In this document: in pieces, positions 57,964 through 64,000 of the stretch
How the letters are laid out: each line of letters starts with the position of its first letter
How positions within the stretch are numbered: position 1 is the stretch's first letter
Made by a program: the position numbers and the translations under genes
The notes under the pieces: generated by a model
What the model was told of the DNA's origin: nothing
The model's input: the letters and a program-made list of their open reading frames with translations, nothing else
The model's database searches: none
Source of the DNA: Opitutales bacterium
GTDB taxonomy: Bacteria > Verrucomicrobiota > Verrucomicrobiia > Opitutales > Oceanipulchritudinaceae
Direction of reading: 5' to 3'
Length of the DNA: 64,000 nucleotides
NCBI GenBank assembly: GCA_007133065.1
Contig: SLNJ01000022.1
Span: 1-64,000, forward strand

Positions 57964-58803
57964 ATGGCACAATCGCAATCCATCCGACTTCTCACCTTTA
58001 ACATCGCGCACGGACGCGGACTCTCACCATATCAGGGATTGCGATCCTTTGCCCAGTTGCAGCAGAACCTGATCCGGATAGCGCGTTTTCTCGATCGACA
58101 GCATATCGACATCGCCGCGCTCCAGGAGGTTGACGAGGATTCGCACTGGAACCGGCGCATCAACATGCTCGAGACCCTGCGCGACCAGACAGCCCTGAAC
58201 CATGCGGTGATGGGTCTCACCAATCAGCGTCCCGGACCCCGCCCACTTAACTACGGCAACGGATTGCTCTCGCGCTACCCCGTCAGAAATTGGAACAGCC
58301 AACGCTTCCACGCCTGCTCCCTCGGCGGGAAAGGGTTCCTCTTCGCCGAGGTCGAAACCGGGGCCCTATCGCTCGGCGTCGTCAACCTGCACCTCGACTT
58401 CCGCTCTCGTAAACGCCGGATCCTCCAGGTGGATCAGTTGATCGAGTTTCTCGAACAAGTGTCGAACGAACAGGCCGGCCCGGGCATCCCCCCCCTGATC
58501 TGCGGCGACTTCAACGCCGGCGTGCGCCGAAGCAGCGATGCGCTCCGGAAGCTGTTCGACTACCTGACCCAAAACGCGAACTACCAGCTCCTCCCCGTGA
58601 ATCAGCGCACGTTCCCCTCCCCCCTGCCAAGCCGGGGCATCGACTTCGTGCTGCTCCCGCCGACATGCCACGTGATCCGCTGCGACGTCGCGTCGGTCTA
58701 CCTCTCCGACCACCGCCCCGTACTCGTCGAGTTCCGCGTGCCGGTTACGTCCGCAGCGAATCCACCGGATCCCCGTGCTTGCGCAGCGCCGAACGGACCA
58801 TGA
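57964..58803 (+). CDS. endonuclease/exonuclease/phosphatase (EEP) family hydrolase
   Basis: A 279-residue protein with the EEP fold signatures: LLTFNIAHGRG, DIAALQEVDEDS with the metal Glu, GNGLLSRYP, VNLHLDF, ICGDFNA and the terminal SDHRPV with catalytic Asp-His. Could act on phosphodiesters, lipid headgroups or DNA; no signal peptide seen. Its last ~20 codons are antisense to the end of the site-2 protease gene, a tail-to-tail overlap of 59 bases; the extra C-terminal tail (AANPPDPRACAAPNGP) comes from that overlap. Confidence 0.87.
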   Translation: MAQSQSIRLLTFNIAHGRGLSPYQGLRSFAQLQQNLIRIARFLDRQHIDIAALQEVDEDSHWNRRINMLETLRDQTALNHAVMGLTNQRPGPRPLNYGNGLLSRYPVRNWNSQRFHACSLGGKGFLFAEVETGALSLGVVNLHLDFRSRKRRILQVDQLIEFLEQVSNEQAGPGIPPLICGDFNAGVRRSSDALRKLFDYLTQNANYQLLPVNQRTFPSPLPSRGIDFVLLPPTCHVIRCDVASVYLSDHRPVLVEFRVPVTSAANPPDPRACAAPNGP

Positions 58804-59854
58804 CCATCTCACCGATGTTCTCCAAGGTCAGGATGCCGGCAAGTCGGCCGTCTTCGAGGACCGGGATTGATGAGTACTCGCTCGATCGCAGACGGTCGTA
58901 AATCGCCTCGAGACGGTCGTCGGACTCGAGGAACCGGGGCTCCGGCGTCATCACCTCAACGACGGGCACATCGCGCCCGCGCTCCGAGAGCACCTTCACG
59001 ATCTGGTTGCGCGTGAGGAGACCGACCACGTCGTCGCCGCGCAGGATCGGGAAATCCTGCTGCGGGCCTGCAAGCAGCAAGGCAACCGCCCGGTCGAGCG
59101 TGTCATCGTGATCGAGCGCGAAAAACCGGGTTATCATCGCATCCCGCACCCGGAGTCCCCGCAAGGCAACGCGCGACTCCGTCGCATCGGCTTCGGCGCC
59201 GGCACCCAGGAATATGAACACAGCGATCAGGATCAGAAACGGATTCGGAATGATGAGACCGAGGAATGCAAAGAAAACGGCCATTACCTGCCCCACTCCC
59301 GCGGCAATGCGCGTGGCCCGAACATAGTCCAGCTTCATCCCCAGGAGCGCCCGCAAGACCCGGCCCCCGTCCATCGGGAACGCCGGAAGCAGGTTGAACA
59401 TGAACAGCAACACATTCACCATCGTCAGCTTGAACAGCAGATGCCCGCCCGCTGTAGCGAGTTCCTCCACTTCCGGAATCCCCGACGTCAACACGAGCAG
59501 CAGCGCCCCTATCCCCGCGATAACAAGGTTCACAGCGGGACCCGCCATCGCAACAACAAACTCCTCCCGGGGATCCTCCGGCATTCGTTCCAGACGCGCC
59601 ACCCCGCCGATCGGCAACAGCGTGATGTCCCGGGTTCCGATCCCGTACCGCCTTGCGCTCAAGGCGTGACCCAGCTCGTGCAGAACGACACACGCAAAGA
59701 TCAGAAGCACCAGAAATACACCCTCAAGGGCGCCTCCCCATCCCACGCCGTACCGCAGGTGCACGAACAGCACCCACAGGATGATCAGCGAAAATGTCCA
59801 GTGCAGGTACACTCCGATGCCGAAGGCACGACCGATGCGCAACGATCCTTTCAT
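58745..59854 (-). CDS. site-2 protease (M50) with tandem CBS domains
   Basis: Intramembrane zinc metalloprotease. The 369-residue protein has about six membrane helices, VVLHELGHALSARRYG with the zinc-binding HExxH (HELGH), and FPMDGGRVLRA as the NPDG-type third ligand. Residues ~245-360 are two CBS repeats (VRDAMITRFF and MTPEPRFL starts), which in relatives bind adenine nucleotides and could control the protease. Start MKGSLRIGRAFGIGVYLHW. The signalling substrate is unknown. Confidence 0.9.
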   Translation of the reverse strand: MKGSLRIGRAFGIGVYLHWTFSLIILWVLFVHLRYGVGWGGALEGVFLVLLIFACVVLHELGHALSARRYGIGTRDITLLPIGGVARLERMPEDPREEFVVAMAGPAVNLVIAGIGALLLVLTSGIPEVEELATAGGHLLFKLTMVNVLLFMFNLLPAFPMDGGRVLRALLGMKLDYVRATRIAAGVGQVMAVFFAFLGLIIPNPFLILIAVFIFLGAGAEADATESRVALRGLRVRDAMITRFFALDHDDTLDRAVALLLAGPQQDFPILRGDDVVGLLTRNQIVKVLSERGRDVPVVEVMTPEPRFLESDDRLEAIYDRLRSSEYSSIPVLEDGRLAGILTLENIGEMVMVRSALRKHGDPVDSLRT

Positions 59855-59964
59855 AGTCCGGTGAAACCCAAGCAAATCGCCCAGACGGTGACCAGAAGAT
59901 TCTGCCGGCGTTCGCCGCTTGACAGCTCGCCGCGAATTTCCATGCTTTCGCCTTTCCACAAAGG

Positions 59965-60040
59965 GCCCCTCTAGCTCAATTGGTAGAGCAGAAGACTCTT
60001 AATCTTTTGGTTCTGGGTTCGAGTCCCAGGGGGGGTACCA
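59965..60040 (+). tRNA. tRNA-Lys (anticodon CUU)
   Basis: A 76-base cloverleaf: acceptor GCCCCTC pairs with GGGGGGT (G1-U72 and U6-G67 wobble), D-arm GCTC/GAGC, anticodon stem GAAGA/TCTTT with loop CTCTTAA reading CTT, T-arm CTGGG TTCGAGT CCCAG, discriminator A and an encoded CCA. Decodes AAG. It lies 110 bases from the divergently read site-2 protease gene. Confidence 0.96.
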
Positions 60041-60112
60041 CGCCGAGATCACAGACGGAGCACAGGCGGCAGAAGGCGGAACACTGCCGCCCTCCGGCAG
60101 CATCACATCCGC

Positions 60113-60505
60113 TCACCTAAGGACTTTGTAGAGGTCGAGAAGGAGCTGCCGCAGTTCAGGGTTCCGCCGGGCGCCGCCGGCGAAGAACTCGAGTGCGGTT
60201 GCGAGGTCTTTATCCGCCGGGTAATTCGCAGCGGACTCCTCGGTCCACGGTGTCTCGTCGAAGCGGATTTCGAGATTCGGGTAGAGCTGGGACGGGCACT
60301 CGTCGCGCAGGTGTGCGGCGACGAGGGCAAAAGCCTCCTCCTCGGGAAATGCCTGGATGAGCTTGGCGAGACTCCCTGGTTTGATGCCCCGGTTTCCGCT
60401 CCGATAGCTTGAGAGCATCTGCTGTGAAATCTGCGCCTGTTGGGAGATCTGGATCAGCGACTTTCCCTCGGTGAGTCGGGCAAGAGCATTGGAAAAGTGC
60501 GACAT
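60113..60505 (-). CDS. XRE-type helix-turn-helix regulator
   Basis: A 130-residue DNA-binding protein. Residues 1-55 form a five-helix XRE domain: LTEGKSLIQISQQAQISQQMLSSYRSG then LAKLIQAFP (given in parts). The C-terminal half is acidic and lacks a known domain; it ends with a leucine-rich helix (LRQLLLDLYKVL). The ATG at MSHFSNAL fits the domain start; one 14 codons up is possible. AT-rich upstream DNA suggests its promoter is at 60550-60590. Confidence 0.8.
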   Translation of the reverse strand: MSHFSNALARLTEGKSLIQISQQAQISQQMLSSYRSGNRGIKPGSLAKLIQAFPEEEAFALVAAHLRDECPSQLYPNLEIRFDETPWTEESAANYPADKDLATALEFFAGGARRNPELRQLLLDLYKVLR

Positions 60506-60587
60506 GGTCCGCAACTGAATGAGGAATCGCCGGGAGGGCAATTTCATTCTTGCGATTCACTTTTTGTTAACTACCACAAATTGATAA

Positions 60588-60779
60588 ATGAATGCTATGC
60601 GCTGTATTCTCGAACTGGAGCTCCAGCTGGTACGGCAGGTGCAGCATGGCCGGAGTCGGAGACTCATCGCAGCCGCCCGGATACGCGAAGCGCAACTGCT
60701 GGCCGAGTTACAGCGACAGAACCAGGCGTCAGAGGACGGAAGGCGGAGCGCGACGAAGGATGGAGGGGGGAAGCCATGA
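60588..60779 (+). CDS. possible small protein, 63 aa
   Basis: Not recognised. Divergent from the XRE gene across 80 bases. It would be a charged, largely helical peptide (LELELQLVRQVQHGRSRRLIAA in part) with a Gly/Lys tail. No good ribosome-binding site. Support is only the open frame, sensible helical composition and position opposite a regulator. Confidence 0.3.
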   Translation: MNAMRCILELELQLVRQVQHGRSRRLIAAARIREAQLLAELQRQNQASEDGRRSATKDGGGKP

Positions 60780-61335
60780 GCGTCACGTCCTGACTGGATG
60801 TTAGAAGTCGACACGGTTATTGGACCCTCGCCCCGGTTCGGAATATGATCCGTGATCCGCCTGCAATCCGTTGACGTCTCGTGGTAACGGCGCTCGGTCA
60901 AGCCCTCTCATCCGGATCGTGATCGGCATCGAAGTATTTGCGCATCAAATTATTGATTCGATTTGGAGACCCGATTGCGATCCCGCTCCCGGTCATGAAA
61001 GGGTGTCTTATATGAAAGCCATGCACGTCTCGTGTGATGTCGGACCACACGCCGGAACGGATGATCGAACAGGAGGGCCCAGCACGCTCGAAGCGCTTCA
61101 AAAAACGGCGCGATGAGAAACAATCGAACCGCCTGCGGCCCTCCGCCTCCGTCCCGCTCACGCAAGGCCCGAAACACGGCTCACGCGTCGCGCGAAACAG
61201 GATTCGCACAACGTGAAACCAAGCGCGCACACCAGCGCGAACGCGATCTGCGTTTCTCATAAAAGTTTTTGTTGACTGAAAGGTCTTCTATTAGCAAAGT
61301 TACTGGAAACATCAGCGCGAACTCAGGGAAAAATT
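60780..61335. other. gene-poor stretch upstream of the oxidoreductase operon
   Basis: No convincing gene in about 550 bases. Contains MITE-like copy 2 and, at 61255-61335, an AT-rich leader. AGGGA six bases before the ATG of the next gene is its ribosome-binding site. Confidence 0.6.
60884..61024. mobile_element. MITE-like element, copy 2 (inverted relative to copy 1)
   Basis: About 141 bp homologous to the element at 56.2 kb when reversed. Intact end GCTCGGTCAAG at 60892-60902; the other end is decayed but keeps CTTA and GCCAT. The interior shares CATCGAAGT, GATTCGATTTGGAGACCCGAT and GGTCATGAAAGG with copy 1 (shown in pieces). A perfect 10-bp direct repeat ACGTCTCGTG flanks it (60874-60883 and 61025-61034). 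Confidence 0.72.
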
Positions 61336-62409
61336 ATGCAGAAAGGCGAATCAAAGCAGGCTGGATCCGAAGGAGAAATCGGGCGAGGCGATGCAAACGG
61401 AACTGGAAATCCACGCGAGGACGGCTACGTCCCGGATCGATTCTTCGAGATCCGTTTTGAATCGATCGGCGGGCTCGGCGCCCATGCGGCCGGCCAGATT
61501 CTGGCGACCTCCGCAGTGCTCGGACTGAGAATGAATGGAGCGCATTTTTCATCCTACGGTTCGGAAAAGAAAGGGTCCGTGGTACGCTCATTCGTACGGG
61601 TGGGGCCCAGTGAGCTGCCGGTTCGCACGAGCGCGCCGGTTGAAACGCCGGACGCGATCGTCGTCTTCCACAAGGCGTTGCTCAAGTCACCGGTCGCGTT
61701 CGCCGGGTTGAAACCGGATGGCACGATTATTTACACGTCGCCGCCTGGCGAGCCGGTTCCGCCGGCGATCGCCGGGTTGCCGGCAACCGTGCGGGTGGCG
61801 CGGGTTGACGCGCTGCAAATCGCCGGGGACGAACGCTCGCGCCCCAACGCAGTATTGCTTGGCGCTCTGTGCGCGCTCTTTCCTTTCCTGGAAACCGAGG
61901 TGGTACTCGATTATCTCGGGAAAGAATTTGAGAAGAAACACCCGGCCGCAGTGCAGTCGAATGAAAAGGCCTTTCGGCGCGGAGCGGCTGAGCTGGAACT
62001 TGTCTCGATTGACGGAGGTGGAGAGGAAAGCATCCCTTCAACTCGCTTTGAACCACTCTGGGGATACGAGACGGCGCCGATCGGCGGAGTTCTCCCACGC
62101 CCCGGAAACAGCGCCTGGAACGACCTTTCGACCGCGCGCATGGGATGGATCCCGGTGTTCGACGAGGAGCGCTGCATCCACTGCGCCCTGTGCGACCTGG
62201 TCTGTCCCGATTACTGTTTCGTCTGGAAAGCCGATCGCGACACGGGAGTTCCGACGGAGACCCGGCTCATGGGCATTGATTACCGTTACTGCAAGGGCTG
62301 CATGCGGTGTATCGAATCATGCCCGACGGGGGCGCTTACCCGGGAGACAGAAAAATCCGGGATGGCCGACGCGCTCCGGGTTCCCCTCTTCCCCGAAATC
62401 ATCGCTTAG
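61336..62409 (+). CDS. 2-oxoacid:ferredoxin oxidoreductase, gamma-delta fusion subunit
   Basis: A 357-residue chain joining the gamma subunit (about residues 35-215: FESIGGLGAHAAGQILA, SSYGSEKKGS) with the ferredoxin-like delta subunit (about 270-345). Two 4Fe-4S sites are clear: CIHCALCDLVCPDYC and CKGCMRCIESCP. With the following alpha-beta chain it would oxidise pyruvate or another 2-oxoacid to acyl-CoA, reducing ferredoxin. AGGGA precedes the ATG by six bases. The first ~30 residues are hydrophilic and likely disordered. Confidence 0.9.
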   Translation: MQKGESKQAGSEGEIGRGDANGTGNPREDGYVPDRFFEIRFESIGGLGAHAAGQILATSAVLGLRMNGAHFSSYGSEKKGSVVRSFVRVGPSELPVRTSAPVETPDAIVVFHKALLKSPVAFAGLKPDGTIIYTSPPGEPVPPAIAGLPATVRVARVDALQIAGDERSRPNAVLLGALCALFPFLETEVVLDYLGKEFEKKHPAAVQSNEKAFRRGAAELELVSIDGGGEESIPSTRFEPLWGYETAPIGGVLPRPGNSAWNDLSTARMGWIPVFDEERCIHCALCDLVCPDYCFVWKADRDTGVPTETRLMGIDYRYCKGCMRCIESCPTGALTRETEKSGMADALRVPLFPEIIA

Positions 62410-62420
62410 GAGATCACTTT

Positions 62421-64000
62421 ATGAGTACTGTTTCAACCAACGGAAGGACCACCTCGGACACGGGCGTCGTTGACGCCAAATCAACCGCGGATCAGGTTCT
62501 CGATTTTCGGAGCGGAAACGAAGCGGCGGCGCTCGCCGCGCGGGATATCGGGTTCCATGTCATGGGGTACTACCCGATCACCCCGTCCACCGAAGTCGCT
62601 GAAAACCTCGCCCAGATGAAGGCGAACGGCGAACACGACATCGTGATGATCCCGGCGGACGGTGAACACGGCGCCGCGGGTATCTGTTACGGGGCGGCGC
62701 TCGGCGGTGGACGTGTCCTGAACGTCACATCAGCGCAGGGCCTGCTCTACGCCCTCGAGCAGCTACCCGTCCAGTCCGGAACCCGCGCGCCCATGGTGAT
62801 GAATCTCGCCACGCGGGCAATCTCCGGACCGCTGAACATCCGCGGAGACCACACCGACCTGAGCTACGCGATCAACGTCGGCTGGATCGTTCTGCTCGCC
62901 CGGGATGCCCAGGCGGTGTACGATATGAACTTCATGGCCGTGAAGATCGGTGAGCATTCGAAAGTCCGCCTTCCGGTGATGGTCGCCTACGACGGGTTTT
63001 TCACGAGCCACCAGAAACGCAGGGTTCAAATTTTCAAGGATCGCGCAGCGGTGCGCGATTTCCTGGGCGAACCGATCACGCCTCACAGCGCCCTCGATCC
63101 AGAACGGCCGGTCACGTTCGGGCCGTATATGAACGATCCCGACCTGATCAACAACAAGGTGCAGCTCTCCCACGCGATGGAGGAGGCGCGGAGCGTCATC
63201 CCGGAGGTCTTCCGCGAATTCGGCGCCTTGAGCGGCCGCCACTACCCGGTCGTCGATTGCCACCGGATGGAGGATGCGGAGGTGGCGGTGGCGCTGCTCA
63301 ACTCCGCGGCCGAAACCGCCAAGGAAACCGCCGACAACCTTCGCGAAGAGGGTCTCAAGGTCGGAGTGATCTCGCCGAATGTCCTGCGTCCGTTCCCGGG
63401 TGATGAACTCCGGGAGGCCCTGACCGATGTGCGCGCCGCCATCGTCGGCGAACGCGCCGACTGCTTCGGCGCCGAGGGTGGACCGCTCTCCCTGGAAATG
63501 CGCGCGGCCGTGCAGGCGGATCCAGACAATACAACGCGGATTGCAACCCGTATTTACGGGCTCGGAGGCAAGGATTTCTACGCGTCGGACGCGCAGCACT
63601 TCTTCGAGGAGGCCTTGACCGCTGCCGGAGAAGGCGCCTTTCGCACCGCCTTCGCATATCACGGTGCAGTCCCCGGCCGGCCGGACCGCGAGCCGCCGCC
63701 CGGCCTCCCGCCGTTGCGCAGCGAAGAGGTCAGCCGCGGGATGGCAACGGTCCGGGAGGATCCGGAAACGGGACGACTCGATGTGGAGCTTCAGCCGATC
63801 TGGGCCACAACCGCCGTGCCGAACCGGATGGCCCCGGGACACGGAGCTTGTCCGGGCTGCGGTATTCTACCGGTGCTGCATCAGATCTACCGGGTGTTGG
63901 AAGGCGACGTTGTCGTGCTCTTCCAGACAGGCTGTGCGATGGTGGTCACCACCGGATTTCCGTACAGCGCCCACCGGATCACCTACATCCACAACCTGTT
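62421..64000 (+). CDS. 2-oxoacid:ferredoxin oxidoreductase, alpha-beta fusion subunit (runs off window)
   Basis: 526 codons are visible from the ATG preceded by AGGAG. The alpha part (about residues 30-430) has GYYPITPSTEVAE, the GEHGAAGICYGAALGG thiamine-subunit partner stretch, SAQGLLYALEQLP and DGFFTSH, resembling the pyruvate enzyme. A Pro-rich linker near residue 420-440 is followed by the start of beta with GHGACPGCGILP, whose CxxC binds the proximal 4Fe-4S cluster, and FQTGCAMV. The rest of beta lies beyond the right edge. Substrate not settled; pyruvate is the first guess. Confidence 0.9.
   Translation, partial: MSTVSTNGRTTSDTGVVDAKSTADQVLDFRSGNEAAALAARDIGFHVMGYYPITPSTEVAENLAQMKANGEHDIVMIPADGEHGAAGICYGAALGGGRVLNVTSAQGLLYALEQLPVQSGTRAPMVMNLATRAISGPLNIRGDHTDLSYAINVGWIVLLARDAQAVYDMNFMAVKIGEHSKVRLPVMVAYDGFFTSHQKRRVQIFKDRAAVRDFLGEPITPHSALDPERPVTFGPYMNDPDLINNKVQLSHAMEEARSVIPEVFREFGALSGRHYPVVDCHRMEDAEVAVALLNSAAETAKETADNLREEGLKVGVISPNVLRPFPGDELREALTDVRAAIVGERADCFGAEGGPLSLEMRAAVQADPDNTTRIATRIYGLGGKDFYASDAQHFFEEALTAAGEGAFRTAFAYHGAVPGRPDREPPPGLPPLRSEEVSRGMATVREDPETGRLDVELQPIWATTAVPNRMAPGHGACPGCGILPVLHQIYRVLEGDVVVLFQTGCAMVVTTGFPYSAHRITYIHNL

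Noticed and set aside
59965-60040. tRNA-Lys 3' end as a phage or island attachment site
   Set aside because: I found no second copy of the T-arm/CCA end sequence downstream and no integrase gene in the window.
61034-61216. 60-codon frame before the oxidoreductase genes
   Set aside because: Starts inside the right flanking repeat of the mobile-like element, very basic and without ribosome-binding site; probably chance.

Overview
The window looks like a chromosomal segment from a Gram-negative, GC-rich bacterium with an LPS-bearing outer membrane. It encodes Kdo transfer and activation (waaA, kdsB), LptD, LolCD and a type II secretion system. A fused SecD-SecF, an unusual Ski2-like helicase with a DEYQ box, a lone McsA-like UVR protein and aspartate/serine-rich dispersed repeats together suggest the PVC superphylum (Verrucomicrobiota/Kiritimatiellota-like). 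That placement is inferred from gene content and no tree was made. Many genes overlap by 4 bases, and several starts lack a clear Shine-Dalgarno sequence.

Layout. 1-5.4 kb: truncated hemA and a CcsA/HemX-like protein, then a TPP riboswitch driving thiC, then sppA. 5.6-10.6 kb: alaS, leuB, an unknown small protein and a MazF/ribbon-helix-helix toxin-antitoxin pair. 11-19.5 kb: the helicase next to waaA, then recJ, secDF and yajC on the other strand. 19.6-27.5 kb: a CrtI-like FAD oxidoreductase, the operon kdsB-lysS-lolC-lolD, an amidohydrolase and an AEC transporter. 27.6-38.6 kb: ten type II secretion genes in one minus-strand run (H, I, J, K, L, M, D, a C/PilP-like protein, E, F). It lacks the major pseudopilin gspG and the prepilin peptidase. 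38.7-42.5 kb: a short SSB, lptD and a stand-alone caspase-like protein; the last two are flanked by two directly oriented copies of a ~100-bp repeat. 42.7-47.4 kb: scpA, a BASS transporter with an acyl-CoA ligase, and an Rrf2 regulator. 47.5-49.4 kb: the queosine-precursor operon queC-queD-queE. 49.5-57.8 kb: thioesterase, gpsA, panB, a TetR regulator, glmM-trpD, an McsA-like protein, sufE and gltA. 58-61 kb: an EEP-family phosphatase/nuclease overlapping a site-2 protease tail to tail, tRNA-Lys(CUU), and an XRE regulator in an AT-richer, gene-poor stretch. 61.3-64 kb: a 2-oxoacid:ferredoxin oxidoreductase split as gamma-delta and alpha-beta fusions; the second runs off the window.

The genes cover envelope building (Kdo, LptD, LolCD, SecDF/YajC, T2SS, GlmM), cofactor and amino-acid synthesis (ThiC, PanB, LeuB, TrpD, HemA, preQ0) and central carbon metabolism (citrate synthase, ferredoxin-dependent oxidoreductase). 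The ferredoxin-dependent enzyme hints at an anaerobic or microaerobic lifestyle. The most novel items are a MITE-like non-coding element present twice, with matching ends and 9-10 bp flanking direct repeats, the octamer TTTCAGC arrays, the caspase-like protein, and the incomplete, proline-rich type II secretion cluster.
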